Notes: generated from the letters alone by a model not told the origin. Positions 10,117 to 19,210 are shown, numbered from the stretch's first letter. The stretch: 64,000 bases of DNA from Pseudomonas sp. Marseille-Q3773 (GCF_916618955.1 NZ_OU745390.1:3782001-3846000), one strand, 5' to 3'. Program-made: numbers and translations.

Positions 10117-10150
10117 GCGCGGCCGTTTTGCCTCCGGAAGCTCATTCCCC

Positions 10151-11422
10151 ATGTCTGACGTATCCCCGGCCCGCGCCCTGGGCATCGACTTTGGCACCTC
10201 CAACTCCACGGTTGGCTGGCACCGTCCGGGTGTCGAGTCGCTGATTGCCCTGGAAGACGGCAAGATCACCCTGCCCTCGGTGGTGTTCTTCAACATCGAG
10301 GAACGTCGCCCGGTGTATGGCCGCCTGGCACTGCACGAGTACCTGGAAGGCTACGAAGGGCGCCTGATGCGCTCGCTGAAAAGCCTGCTGGGTTCCAAGC
10401 TGATCAAGCACGATACCAGCGTGCTGGGCAGCGCCCTGCCGTTCAAGGACCTGCTGGGCATGTTCATCGGCGAGTTGAAGAAGCGCGCCGAGGCCACGGC
10501 CGGCCGCGAATTCGACCAGGTAGTGCTGGGCCGCCCGGTGTTCTTCGTCGACGAAGACCCGGCCGCGGACCAGGAGGCCGAGGACACCCTGGCCGAAGTG
10601 GCACGCAAGATCGGCTTCAAGGACGTGTCGTTCCAGTACGAGCCGATTGCCGCCGCCTTCGACTACGAGTCGGGCATCAGCCGCGAAGAGCTGGTGCTGA
10701 TCGTCGATATCGGCGGTGGTACCTCGGACTTCACCCTGATCCGCCTGTCGCCCGAGCGCCACCTGGTCGCCGAGCGGCAGAGCGACATCCTCGCCACCGG
10801 CGGCGTGCACATCGGCGGTACCGACTTCGACAAGCAACTGAGCCTGCAGGGCGTGATGCCGCTGTTCGGCTACGGCAGCCGCATGAAGAGCGGTGCGCTG
10901 ATGCCCACCAGCTACCACCTCAACCTGGCCACCTGGCACACCATCAACGCCTTGTACTCGCAAAAGTCGCAGCTGGCCCTGGGCAGCATGCGCTATGACA
11001 TCGAGGACACGCTGGGCATCGACCGCCTGTTCAAGCTGATCGAAGAGCGTGCCGGGCACTGGTTGGCGATGGAAGTGGAGGCCAGCAAGATCGAGCTGAC
11101 CGAGCAGCAGAGCCGCCGCGTCGACCTCGGCCGTATCGAACCTGAACTGACAGCAGAACTGACCCGCGCTCTGTTCGAAGAAGCGATCGAAGGCCTGCTC
11201 GAGCGTGTGCGTGGCAGCGTGACCGACCTGCTGGCCAAGGCGGGGATCAGCGAGACCCAGGTCGACACGGTGTTCTTCACCGGCGGTTCCAGCGGGATCC
11301 CGGCGCTGCGTAACAGCGTGGCGGCGATGCTGCCGAATGCGCGGCATGTGGAAGGCAACATCTTTGGCAGCATTGGCAGCGGGCTGGCCATCGAAGCGCG
11401 CAAACGTTACGGCGTTGCCTGA
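10151..11422 (+). CDS. YegD-like Hsp70-family chaperone
   Basis: Actin/Hsp70-type ATPase, 423 residues. Phosphate-1 motif GIDFGTSNS, phosphate-2 VDIGGGTSDFTLI and adenosine motif FFTGGSSGIPALR are present. The classical C-terminal substrate-binding and lid domains of DnaK are missing, as in E. coli YegD. Function in YegD proteins is poorly known; a stress chaperone role is inferred. The divergent cbpA neighbour encodes a J-protein, so functional pairing is plausible. A REP pair ends the transcript. Confidence 0.88.
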   Translation: MSDVSPARALGIDFGTSNSTVGWHRPGVESLIALEDGKITLPSVVFFNIEERRPVYGRLALHEYLEGYEGRLMRSLKSLLGSKLIKHDTSVLGSALPFKDLLGMFIGELKKRAEATAGREFDQVVLGRPVFFVDEDPAADQEAEDTLAEVARKIGFKDVSFQYEPIAAAFDYESGISREELVLIVDIGGGTSDFTLIRLSPERHLVAERQSDILATGGVHIGGTDFDKQLSLQGVMPLFGYGSRMKSGALMPTSYHLNLATWHTINALYSQKSQLALGSMRYDIEDTLGIDRLFKLIEERAGHWLAMEVEASKIELTEQQSRRVDLGRIEPELTAELTRALFEEAIEGLLERVRGSVTDLLAKAGISETQVDTVFFTGGSSGIPALRNSVAAMLPNARHVEGNIFGSIGSGLAIEARKRYGVA

Positions 11423-11437
11423 GCCAGGCTCTTCAGC

Positions 11438-11547
11438 CTGTGCCGGCCCCTTCGCGGGCCTGCCCGCTCCCACCGGTATTGCACAGGTCTTGGGTACTGT
11501 GCGGTCCCTGTGGGAGCGGGCAAGCCCGCGAAGGGGCCGGCACAGGC
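11438..11547. repeat. REP pair between convergent genes
   Basis: TGTGCCGGCCCCTTCGCGGG ... GGGAGCGGGCAAGCCCGCGAA ... GGCCGGCACA. Inverted REP copies lie between the YegD-like gene and the AI-2E transporter and likely form a bidirectional terminator. Confidence 0.9.
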
Positions 11548-11557
11548 TATTGAAGAA

Positions 11558-12565
11558 TCAGACCAGCTCGGCCCGCTTCAGCTCGCTCTTCAGGTAGGCA
11601 TAGTAGACCGGCCCCGCCACCACCCCCGGCAAGCCGAATGCCGCCTCGAACACCAGCATCGCCAGCAGCAGCTCCCACGACTTGGCGCTGATCTGCCCGC
11701 CCACGATCCGCGCGTTGAGGAAGTACTCGACCTTGTGGATGACAATCAGGTACCCCAGCGCCGCCGCCGCCACCCAGATCGACAGCGACAGGCCGACGAT
11801 GGTGATCAGGGTGTTCGACATCAGGTTGCCGATCACCGGCAGCAGGCCGAGCAGGAAGGTCAGCACGATCAGCGTCTTGGTCAGCGGCAGGTGCACGTCG
11901 AACATCGGCAGTACCACCGCCAGGAAGATGCCGGTGAAGGTGGTGTTGAGCAGCGAGATCTTGATCTGCGCGAAGACGATGTTGCGAAACGCCTGCACCA
12001 GCAGGCTCAGGCGCTCGAACAGCGCCGCCGCCAGGGGTTTGCGCCGGGAAATGTCAGGGATGCGCTGCAAGGCGACGATGGCACCGAGGATCATGCCGAT
12101 CAGCAAGGTGACGAACATGTGCGCCATGCCCTTGCCGACCAGTTGCAGGTCGCTCAGGTGGCTCTTGATCCAGTCACCGATGGCCACCTTGAACTCCGCC
12201 GCGCTGGCGGGCAGGTAGCCTTCGATGAACGGCGGCAGCTGCCCGCGGGCACGCTCCACCAGGGCCATGAACTTGTCCAGCGAGGCGCCGGGGTTTTCCG
12301 CTTCATGCAGCAGGAAACTGAAGGCACCGGCGATCAGCAAGGCCAGGCTGATGACCACCAGTGTGCCAAGCAGTGCTACGGCCAGCCAGCGCGCGCGTTG
12401 CCCGGCAATCAATGGCTGCAGCCGCGGGGTGAGCATGTTGACCAGCTCGAACACCAGCAGGCCGGCCAGCAGGCTTGGCAGCAACTTCAGGGGCAACGCC
12501 AGCAACAGGCCGGCAAATACGATGATCCAGCTGGCCAGGGTGACCTGGCGGGGGGTGAAGGTCAT
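11558..12565 (-). CDS. AI-2E family (PerM/YdiK-like) transporter
   Basis: Inner-membrane protein, 335 residues, with paired N-terminal membrane segments (WIIVFAGLLLALPLKLLPSLLAGLLVFELV), a central soluble loop, and a C-terminal helix block containing FLLGLLPVIGNLMSNT and the family's closing region. Members export signalling molecules such as AI-2 or act as ion antiporters; substrate cannot be assigned. It is convergent with the YegD-like gene across a REP pair. It lies 70 bp downstream of psiF in the same direction. Confidence 0.85.
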   Translation of the reverse strand: MTFTPRQVTLASWIIVFAGLLLALPLKLLPSLLAGLLVFELVNMLTPRLQPLIAGQRARWLAVALLGTLVVISLALLIAGAFSFLLHEAENPGASLDKFMALVERARGQLPPFIEGYLPASAAEFKVAIGDWIKSHLSDLQLVGKGMAHMFVTLLIGMILGAIVALQRIPDISRRKPLAAALFERLSLLVQAFRNIVFAQIKISLLNTTFTGIFLAVVLPMFDVHLPLTKTLIVLTFLLGLLPVIGNLMSNTLITIVGLSLSIWVAAAALGYLIVIHKVEYFLNARIVGGQISAKSWELLLAMLVFEAAFGLPGVVAGPVYYAYLKSELKRAELV

Positions 12566-12636
12566 ACAGCCTCAACGGCAGACAACGGAAAAGACCCGCA
12601 GTCTGCCAGCGTTACGCTTGCAGGCATAGGCGCAGG

Positions 12637-12924
12637 TCATTTCTTCTTCAGGCAGTCGCTCATGAACGCCTTGCGCTCATCCCCCTTGAGGGCCTTGCTG
12701 GTGGCGTCGGCGTTGCAGGTCTTCATCTTCTCCTGCTGGGTTTGCGGCACCTCCTTTTTCAGGCAGGTGCTCATGAAGGCTTTGCGCTCATCGCCCTTCA
12801 GGGCCTTGGCGGTGGCGTCGGCGTTGCAGGTTTTCATCTTTTCCTGCTGCGCAGTAGTGGCCGCGAAACCTTGGGCGCTGAACAACACCGCCAATACCAG
12901 TAAAGGGATTTGCAGCACTTTCAT
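12637..12924 (-). CDS. PsiF-family small exported protein
   Basis: 95 residues: signal peptide (MKVLQIPLLVLAVLFSAQGFA) and then two nearly identical copies of a PsiF repeat, each QQEKMKTCNADATxKALKGD with a following ERKAFMSxCLKK. Each copy has two cysteines that could form a disulphide. E. coli PsiF is induced by phosphate starvation and its function is unknown. The start at 12924 is set by the signal peptide and GGAG just upstream; a longer frame (to 12981) would put a basic tail before it. Confidence 0.88.
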   Translation of the reverse strand: MKVLQIPLLVLAVLFSAQGFAATTAQQEKMKTCNADATAKALKGDERKAFMSTCLKKEVPQTQQEKMKTCNADATSKALKGDERKAFMSDCLKKK

Positions 12925-12987
12925 GGAGTGGTCTCCTTGGCTCCGCGCCCGATGCGCGGGGGTCGAGCTGAGTGTAGCCAAGAATTC

Positions 12988-13776
12988 TCAACGCTTTGTT
13001 CGCGCCTGGCGACGGTATTGCTCGGGTGTACAGCCGGCCTGGCGCTGGAACATGGCGATGAACGCCGACGCGCTGCTGTAGCCCAGGTCGAAGGCGATGG
13101 CCTGGATCGGCAGGCCGGCTTCCAGCGCATCGATGGCGCGCAGGAAACGCAGGCGCAGGCGCCATTCGCCGAAACTGATACCCAGTTCACGCAGGAACTG
13201 ACGGGCCAGGGTGCGTTCGCTGACATGCGCCCGCGCAGCCCAGTCAGCCAGGGGGCGGTTGTCGCCGGGCTCGGCGGCAAGGGCATCGAGCACCTGGCGC
13301 AAACCTTCGCTGTGGGCAAACGGCAGGTAGCAGGCCTGGGTCGGTGCCAGCAACAACTGGTCGAGCAGCACCTGTACCAGGCGCTGGTCGCGCTCGCCCT
13401 CGGCTACCCGCAGGTCGCGCCGGGCGAAGTCGGCGAGGATCGCCTTGAGGATGTCGCTGATCATCAGGCTGCACGGTTGCTGCGGCAACGTGGCACACAG
13501 GCTGCGGTCCAGGTAGATCGAACGGTACACGATGGCGTGCGGGTTGTAGCAGCCGTGCTCGGTATCGGGTGGTACCCACACAGCATACTGCGGCGGCGAC
13601 AGGAAGCGTTGCCCGGCGACATCCAGCTGCATCACGCCGTGGGCGGTGTAGTTGAGCTGGCCCCAGGTGTGGCGATGCAAGGCACTGTGGGTATCGGCAC
13701 CGAATTCGTCGTGGCGGAAGTACACCGGCGCCGGCAGTTGAGTGAACTGGGGGATGTCGAGGTATTTGCGCGGCAT
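12988..13776 (-). CDS. AraC-family transcriptional regulator with cupin sensor
   Basis: 262 residues from ATG 13776 (MPRKYLDIPQF). The N-terminal cupin region has HSALHRHTWGQLNYTAHG and a PPDTEHG loop. The C-terminal double helix-turn-helix has ARAHVSERTLARQFLRELGISF and the family signature IAFDLGYSSASAFIAMFQRQAGCTPEQYRR. It is divergent from the EamA exporter gene, a common arrangement in which the regulator controls the exporter. That link is inference. The frame continues upstream through an inverted repeat, which I reject as coding. Confidence 0.88.
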   Translation of the reverse strand: MPRKYLDIPQFTQLPAPVYFRHDEFGADTHSALHRHTWGQLNYTAHGVMQLDVAGQRFLSPPQYAVWVPPDTEHGCYNPHAIVYRSIYLDRSLCATLPQQPCSLMISDILKAILADFARRDLRVAEGERDQRLVQVLLDQLLLAPTQACYLPFAHSEGLRQVLDALAAEPGDNRPLADWAARAHVSERTLARQFLRELGISFGEWRLRLRFLRAIDALEAGLPIQAIAFDLGYSSASAFIAMFQRQAGCTPEQYRRQARTKR

Positions 13777-13869
13777 ACTGACTGTTTCGCGGGGCGGGTT
13801 GTCTGGCTGGAAGTATAGGCTTGTAGACAGACAGTTGATAATGGCTGGCATCCGGGCCTGCTGCGCAGG

Positions 13870-13934
13870 CCATCGCCGAACAAGGCCGCTCCGGCACGGC
13901 GATCCCGTATCGTAGCGGCCTTGTTCGGCGATGG
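13870..13934. repeat. 21-bp perfect inverted repeat
   Basis: CCATCGCCGAACAAGGCCGCT (13870-13890) is repeated exactly in inverted orientation at 13914-13934, with a 23-base loop. It lies in the divergent araC-type/EamA intergenic region. Its AAGGCCGCT end resembles the arms of the 21743-21790 repeat, so it looks like a second REP-like family. Confidence 0.85.
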
Positions 13935-13976
13935 CGGCAAAGCCGCCCAATCTGCCCGCAACGAGTATCTTGCTCC

Positions 13977-14849
13977 ATGAACTACCTCTTCCCGCTCACC
14001 GCCATCCTGATCTGGGCCGGCAACACAGTGGTCACCAAGATGTCCGCCGGCGCCATCCACCCCGCCGAGATCGGCTTCTACCGCTGGCTGCTGGCCGCAT
14101 TGCTGTTCACCCCGTTCCTGCTGCCTGCCGTATGGCGCAACCGCACGGCCATCCGCCCGCACCTGGCCAAGGTGGCTGTGCTGGGCTTGCTCGGCATGGC
14201 GCTGTACCAGAGCCTGGCGTACTTCGCTGCCGGCATCACCAGCGCCACCAACATGGGCATCATCCTTTCGCTGATGCCGTTGATGGCGCTGGCGTTGTCG
14301 ATCGCCTGGCTTGGCCAGCGCCTCAGCTACGGGGCCTTGCTGGGGGCCGTGGTGTCGTTCTTCGGCGTGCTTGAAGTGGTCAGCGCCGGTGACCCCGCCA
14401 GTCTGCTGGAGCAGGGTCTGAACAGCGGCGACCTGTTGATGCTGGTGGCTACCCTGGCCTACGCGCTGTACAGCTTCCTGTTGAAGAAGTGGCAACTGCG
14501 CCTGCCACCGATGCAGTTGCTGTACCTGCAGGTGCTGGTGGCCATCGTCGTGCTGCTGCCGTTGTACCTGCTGTCGGAAAAAACAGGCCTGAACAACCGC
14601 AACATCGGTCTGGTGCTGTACGCCTGCGTGCTGGCCTCGATGATTGCGCCGTTGCTGTGGATGCAGGCGGTGCATCGCCTGGGGCCAAGCCGCACCACCT
14701 TGTTCTTCAATCTGCTGCCCCTGGTTACCGCAGTGATCGCCGCCGTGACACTCGGAGAGCAACTGGCCCGCTATCACCTGGTCGGTGGTTTGCTGACCCT
14801 GGCCGGCGTGCTGCTGGCCGAGCGCTGGACCACGCCGATTCGCCGCTAG
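13977..14849 (+). CDS. EamA/DMT-superfamily exporter
   Basis: 290 residues, about ten membrane segments in two EamA repeats. The first repeat opens with LTAILIWAGNTVVTKMSAG and ALYQSLAYFAAGITSATNMGIIL. The second includes LMLVATLAYALYSFLLKKW and the closing TLGEQLARYHLVGGLLTLAGV. Family members export amino acids and other small metabolites; no substrate can be deduced. The gene is divergent from the AraC-type regulator, and its TAG stop shares the palindrome CTAG with the stop of the convergent lipase gene. Confidence 0.9.
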   Translation: MNYLFPLTAILIWAGNTVVTKMSAGAIHPAEIGFYRWLLAALLFTPFLLPAVWRNRTAIRPHLAKVAVLGLLGMALYQSLAYFAAGITSATNMGIILSLMPLMALALSIAWLGQRLSYGALLGAVVSFFGVLEVVSAGDPASLLEQGLNSGDLLMLVATLAYALYSFLLKKWQLRLPPMQLLYLQVLVAIVVLLPLYLLSEKTGLNNRNIGLVLYACVLASMIAPLLWMQAVHRLGPSRTTLFFNLLPLVTAVIAAVTLGEQLARYHLVGGLLTLAGVLLAERWTTPIRR

Positions 14850-15736
14850 AGCCCGGCCGCCTTGAGTCGGGCGGCATGCTCGGTGAATAGCCGCACCGGC
14901 TCGGCACCCTTGCCAATGGCCCCCAGGGACTGGTTGACGATGTCCAGGTGGTCGAGCGGGTAAGCGTCGCCGATCACCTGACCGAGGTGCGAGCTGAAGC
15001 GCCCGACCATACCGTCGCTCTGGCCCTTCTCCTTGACGAAACTACGCGCGAACAGGCGACAGAAGTAGCTGCTGCCATCGAAACGGTTGCGCCCCCGGTC
15101 AGTCAGGCCAGGCTGCAAGGTGCCGGACCAGGAGTAGTAGCGTACGCCATCGACCTGATAGGCCCCTTCCCCGCCCCAGGTATCTGGCAGGCCCTGTGGA
15201 TAAGCCTGGTTGAAGCGCGCCACTCCGCTGCTGGTCAGCGCCTGGTGCGAGGCGTGCACATCCACCGGCAGCGGGTCGCGGCGCCAGCCGGTTTCCAGCC
15301 ACACCAGCAGCACGGCGATACCGTGCAGCAAGGCCTTGAGCAAGCGCCCCTGGGGCGAATCGCCAGGTGCTTTGCGTTCCAGGTAGTCGGCCAGTTCCGA
15401 ACCCTGGTTGGGCCCGGCCACCGAGGTGACCGACGCTACCCGCCCGGGCCGCCTGGCAGCAGCGTAGCGTGCGTCCAGGGCCCCTTGGCTGTGGCCGATG
15501 AGGTTGACCTTTTCGACATTGTTGCGCTGGCAGATATCTTCAATGATCGCCAGCAGCTGCTCGCCGCGCACCTCGCTGCAATGCAGCGGCGAAACCTGCA
15601 CCGGGAACACCTGCGCCCCGCCCTTGCGCAGTGCCGGCACAATGCCGAACCAGTAGGGATAGAACAGCACCCGTACAAACCCCAGCATGCCCGGCACCAG
15701 CACCAACGGGTATCGCGTGGCCAATTCCTGCTGCAT
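14846..15736 (-). CDS. Triacylglycerol lipase-like alpha/beta hydrolase
   Basis: 296 residues. The fold opens directly at YPLVLVPGMLGF. The nucleophile elbow is NLIGHSQGALDARYAA (GHSQG); a likely catalytic Asp lies in SDGMVGRFSSHLG and the His in YPLDHLDIVNQ. Overall it matches Pseudomonas lipase family I. No signal peptide precedes the hydrolase domain, so either the enzyme is intracellular or the exported form was lost. No lipase foldase gene (lif) is adjacent. It converges with the EamA gene, sharing four bases at the stops. Confidence 0.85.
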   Translation of the reverse strand: MQQELATRYPLVLVPGMLGFVRVLFYPYWFGIVPALRKGGAQVFPVQVSPLHCSEVRGEQLLAIIEDICQRNNVEKVNLIGHSQGALDARYAAARRPGRVASVTSVAGPNQGSELADYLERKAPGDSPQGRLLKALLHGIAVLLVWLETGWRRDPLPVDVHASHQALTSSGVARFNQAYPQGLPDTWGGEGAYQVDGVRYYSWSGTLQPGLTDRGRNRFDGSSYFCRLFARSFVKEKGQSDGMVGRFSSHLGQVIGDAYPLDHLDIVNQSLGAIGKGAEPVRLFTEHAARLKAAGL

Positions 15737-15857
15737 AGCCAGCCCCTTTCCGTGGACGACCGGCCAACACTACAGCGGCGCTGATGAACAGCGCAATCGA
15801 ACTCTGGGCGCCCGCTGCGGTTCCAAAGCCAACAGACCCTTTGCAAGGAGCGGGAAC

Positions 15858-16199
15858 ATGTACAAGCAGACCCTGGCAATCCTCCTGGCTAGCGCCACCC
15901 TCGCCGCCTGTGGCAGCCGACCGGAAAACCCCGTGGATTACGTCACCTACCGCGACGAACCGCTGGTCAAGCAAGTGGAACACGGCATGACCATGCAGAA
16001 GGTCATCGCTATCGGCGGTAGCCCATCCAACGTGACCGACCTGCCGCACGGTGGCACCTGCAACGACTACATCCTCAACCGCGACGGCCACCAGCAGCCT
16101 TACTACGTGCGTTTCGACGCCACTGGCCATGTCGATGCCAAAGGCTTCAAGACCTGCAAACAACGCCAGGAAGACAGCGACGCCGCCCACGGCGCATGA
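15858..16199 (+). CDS. osmE: Osmotically inducible lipoprotein OsmE
   Basis: Outer-membrane lipoprotein, 113 residues (E. coli OsmE 112). The leader ends in lipobox LAAC (MYKQTLAILLASATLAAC). The SmpA/OmlA-like OsmE domain has QVEHGMTMQKVIAIGGSP and GGTCNDYIL. AAGGAG upstream supports ATG 15858; the earlier in-frame start lacks it. It is followed closely by the ferritin-like gene, so both may respond to osmotic or stationary-phase stress. Confidence 0.9.
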   Translation: MYKQTLAILLASATLAACGSRPENPVDYVTYRDEPLVKQVEHGMTMQKVIAIGGSPSNVTDLPHGGTCNDYILNRDGHQQPYYVRFDATGHVDAKGFKTCKQRQEDSDAAHGA

Positions 16200-16246
16200 C
16201 ACCCACAGGACACGCCATGACCACCCTGATGCTTTCGGAGATGAAC

Positions 16247-16777
16247 ATGACCGGAACTGAATTGACCGATGTGCAAACCCTGCGCCAGCGTGCCCGCCAG
16301 CACGTCGAGAACGGCGCCGTGACCGAGGGCTACCACGCCGACCGTGAGCGCATTATCCGCCTGCTCAACGAAGCCCTGGCGACCGAGCTGGTCTGCACCC
16401 TGCGCTACAAGCGCCACTACTTCATGGCTTCCGGTGTGAAGGCCAGCATCGCGGCCGAGGAATTTCTGGAGCACGCCAACCAGGAAGCCGAACACGCCGA
16501 CAGGCTCGCCGAACGTATCGTGCAGCTGGGCGGCGAACCGGACTTCAACCCGGACAACCTCAGCAAGAACTCGCACGCCCAGTACGTGGCGGGTGCCACG
16601 CTGAAGGAGATGGTGTTGGAGGACCTGGTGGCAGAGCGCATCGCCATCGACAGCTACCGCGAGATCATCCAGTACATCGGTGACAAGGACCCGACCACGC
16701 GGCGGATCTTCGAGGACATCCTGGCCCAGGAAGAAGAACACGCGGACGACATGTCCGACCTGCTACAGGGGCTGTAA
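16247..16777 (+). CDS. Bacterioferritin/Dps-like ferritin-like protein
   Basis: Four-helix ferritin-like protein of about 176 residues. Candidate diiron ligands lie in NEALATELVCTLRYKRHY, LEHANQEAEHADRLAERIVQLGG and DILAQEEEHADDMSDLL (the ExxH pairs). It may store or oxidise iron. The start is uncertain: ATG 16247 has GGAG six bases upstream and fits the family N terminus; ATG 16217 also has AGGA, and ATG 16196 overlaps the osmE stop. It ends at a hairpin shared with the convergent AsmA-like gene. Confidence 0.85.
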   Translation: MTGTELTDVQTLRQRARQHVENGAVTEGYHADRERIIRLLNEALATELVCTLRYKRHYFMASGVKASIAAEEFLEHANQEAEHADRLAERIVQLGGEPDFNPDNLSKNSHAQYVAGATLKEMVLEDLVAERIAIDSYREIIQYIGDKDPTTRRIFEDILAQEEEHADDMSDLLQGL

Positions 16778-16783
16778 TTGCAC

Positions 16784-16802
16784 GGGGCTGCCTGGCAGCC
16801 CC
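16784..16802. terminator. Bidirectional hairpin between ferritin-like and AsmA-like genes
   Basis: GGGGCTGCCTGGCAGCCCC is a near-perfect palindrome seven bases after the ferritin-like stop and four bases from the AsmA-like stop. Confidence 0.65.
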
Positions 16803-16806
16803 TTCA

Positions 16807-18870
16807 TTACTTGCCTTTCACCGCTGCTGGCGCCTTGCCCGCCTTCATCTGCTGCAACAACGGTGTGCATTGGTTCGGATCATCCCCGCTGCTGGGAGCA
16901 ACCAACGCCAGCAAGCCCGCCGCCGGCCCGGCCACCACCCCCAGCGCTACCATCCCTGCCCCGCGCAATGCCAGCGGCACCGCCTGCACACCGGCACTCG
17001 GCTTGGCGAACGGCCCGCGCACGTACAGCGGCGAGCGCAGCGAGAACAGCCGCAGCCCTTTGGATTCCGGGGTGATCTTCAGGTCCAGCTGCTCATTGGC
17101 GAAATTGGCCGTGCCGTTGATGTAGATGATCGCGTTCTCGGTGTCGAAGATGAACAGGCGCGTGGTCGCCAAGCCATCCTTGATCCCCACATCGGCCGCT
17201 GCGCAGTTGATCTTCACGTCTTCATCGCCGAACAGCTTGCCGACCACGTAGTTGCCCACGTTCAACCCGGCAATCTCCATCAGGCTGCGGCTGATGGCAC
17301 CATCATTGACCAGCATGCGCAGGTCGCCATTGGCCGTACCCAGCAACGCAGCTACCGAGTTACCACGGCCAGTGATGTCGGCATCGCCGTTCAACTCGCC
17401 AAAGCTGGTCTGCATCGGCGCGAAGCCGGGGAACAGCTGCTTGAGCTTGAAGCCCCGCGCGGTCAACCGGGCACGCCCCTGCAACGGCACGTTGCGGCCA
17501 TCCAGGCGGATCTGCGAGGCCAGGTTGCCACCGGCAACGCCAAACCGCAGGGGCTCCAGGCGCAGCAGGCCATCTTCCAGGATCACGTGGGCCGACAGGT
17601 CGTTGAAAGGCAACTGCGCGCTGTGCACGATGCGCTTGCCGGCGAAGGTGACGTCGGCATCCATGGCACGCCAGCGCTCGGTGCGGAACTCTTCCACCGG
17701 CAATACCTTGCCTTGCGGCTGCTTGCTGGCACCGCCACGCGCCTTCTGCTCGGCATTGGAGTCGGCGCCGATCAGTGGTGCCAGGTCCTTGAACAGCAAC
17801 TGGTTGGACACCAGGTTGCCCGACAGCCTGGGCCGTGGCTGGCTGGCAACGAAGGCCAGGTCACCATGGATGTCGCTGTCGCCGATCTGGCCGTTGAAGC
17901 CCTGATAGTTGAAGGTCGCCCCTTGCGCCGCGTGCAGGTTGGCGCTGAGGTGGCCATCGGTGGAGTAGGCCGGGGTGTCCGGCAGGGTCACACCGGTCAA
18001 CGGGTAGAGGTTGCCCAGGCTGGCCCCGGACAGGCGCAGGCGCAGGTCGAGGGCGCCCAGGTTGCGCGGGTCGGTCAGGGTACCAGCGAGCACCACATGG
18101 GTGTCGGCGATACGCACATCGGCCTGCAGCGGGAACGGCTGGCGGGCATCCTGCAGGGCCAGCAGGCCGCCGATCTTGCCGGACCCGGCCACCGGCTGGC
18201 CTTTGTAGCGGCCTTGTACCTTGAGGCCGAAGGCGTAATCCTGCGCAGCACCGGCCTTCTCGGCCCTGGCCTTGCCGACGATGTCACTGAACGGTATCGG
18301 CTTGCCCAGCGGGTCGATCTGCACCTTCATGCTGGTTTTCAGGGTTTGGTCATCGAGACTGACATTGCCCTGGTCGAAACCGATGGCACCGATATCCAGC
18401 TGCCATTTCGAAGGTTCGGCATGGTCATCCTTGGGGCCGAAGTCGAAGGTCCAGTTGGCGCGGCCATCGGCCAGACGGGTCAGGCTGGCAGTGGGTTTGG
18501 TCAGGTCGATGCGCGGGATGCTGATCTGCCGGAACAGCAACGGTAGCGGCGCCAGGCGGAACGCCACACGTTCCAGGCCGACCATCTTCTGCTCGTCGAG
18601 CCACGCCGGGTTGCCCAGGCTCAGGTCCTCGGCAATGAAATGCGGCCAGGGTACCCAGGCACGCCAGCCGCCCTCTTGCGCTTCGGTGCGCCACTCGACG
18701 GCGAGGTTGCCATTGATCGCGAAGGGCCGCTGCAGGGCTTCTGAGACTTTCTCGTTGAGCAGGGGTTTGACGCGGTTCCAGTCGAAGGTGGCGATGACCA
18801 CCACCAGGATCGCCAACAAGGTGAGCAGGCTGGTGAAGGTCCAGACGAGGATTCTGGCGGGACGCGTCAT
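16807..18870 (-). CDS. AsmA-family protein
   Basis: 687 residues with one N-terminal membrane anchor (ILVWTFTSLLTLLAILVVVIATFDWNRVKPLL) and a long periplasmic region of beta-rich repeats. The C-terminal AsmA_2-like block has ADITGRGNSVAALLGTANGD, RSLMEIAGLNVGNY and LFIFDTENAIIYINGTANFANEQLDLKI. AsmA-like proteins are thought to move phospholipid between membranes or aid outer-membrane assembly. AAGGAG before ATG 18870 fixes the start. It converges with the ferritin-like gene. Confidence 0.9.
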   Translation of the reverse strand: MTRPARILVWTFTSLLTLLAILVVVIATFDWNRVKPLLNEKVSEALQRPFAINGNLAVEWRTEAQEGGWRAWVPWPHFIAEDLSLGNPAWLDEQKMVGLERVAFRLAPLPLLFRQISIPRIDLTKPTASLTRLADGRANWTFDFGPKDDHAEPSKWQLDIGAIGFDQGNVSLDDQTLKTSMKVQIDPLGKPIPFSDIVGKARAEKAGAAQDYAFGLKVQGRYKGQPVAGSGKIGGLLALQDARQPFPLQADVRIADTHVVLAGTLTDPRNLGALDLRLRLSGASLGNLYPLTGVTLPDTPAYSTDGHLSANLHAAQGATFNYQGFNGQIGDSDIHGDLAFVASQPRPRLSGNLVSNQLLFKDLAPLIGADSNAEQKARGGASKQPQGKVLPVEEFRTERWRAMDADVTFAGKRIVHSAQLPFNDLSAHVILEDGLLRLEPLRFGVAGGNLASQIRLDGRNVPLQGRARLTARGFKLKQLFPGFAPMQTSFGELNGDADITGRGNSVAALLGTANGDLRMLVNDGAISRSLMEIAGLNVGNYVVGKLFGDEDVKINCAAADVGIKDGLATTRLFIFDTENAIIYINGTANFANEQLDLKITPESKGLRLFSLRSPLYVRGPFAKPSAGVQAVPLALRGAGMVALGVVAGPAAGLLALVAPSSGDDPNQCTPLLQQMKAGKAPAAVKGK

Positions 18871-19210
18871 TGCGTGATTCTCCTTGCGGTATGGCACAGA
18901 AACAGGCGCAGCGGGGCATTCAATATCTCGGACTGACGAAAACCCGCGGGGTTTTATGGTTGGCCCATGATAACGAAGTTTTTCCTGGCCATTTGTTCAG
19001 CAATTCGTCGCGTCAGGCTGGATGTGTAACCGGTCTGCAGCAATCGCAAAAAGCCACCATTCAAGCCATAAACCCTGTTCTAGAGCCGCTCGAGATCTCT
19101 ATCAATATGGTCGATTGTTACCATTACCCGTATGAACTTCTCTCTGGCGTTACCCGGCGTAGCATTGGCTCCGTACCCACTTTCCAGCCCCCGAGAGGAG
19201 CACCGAAATC
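18871..19210. other. Divergent intergenic region, 340 bp
   Basis: No coding potential that I trust. It holds a small perfect hairpin AAAACCC-GCG-GGGTTTT (18939-18955) and, closer to the repeat-protein gene, an AT-richer stretch (about 19095-19140) where its promoter probably lies. GAGAGGAG at 19192-19199 is the ribosome-binding site for the repeat protein. Confidence 0.5.

Noticed and set aside
15195..15203. TGTGGATAA (DnaA box) inside the lipase gene
   Set aside because: A single box in coding sequence with no neighbours; not counted as part of the cluster.
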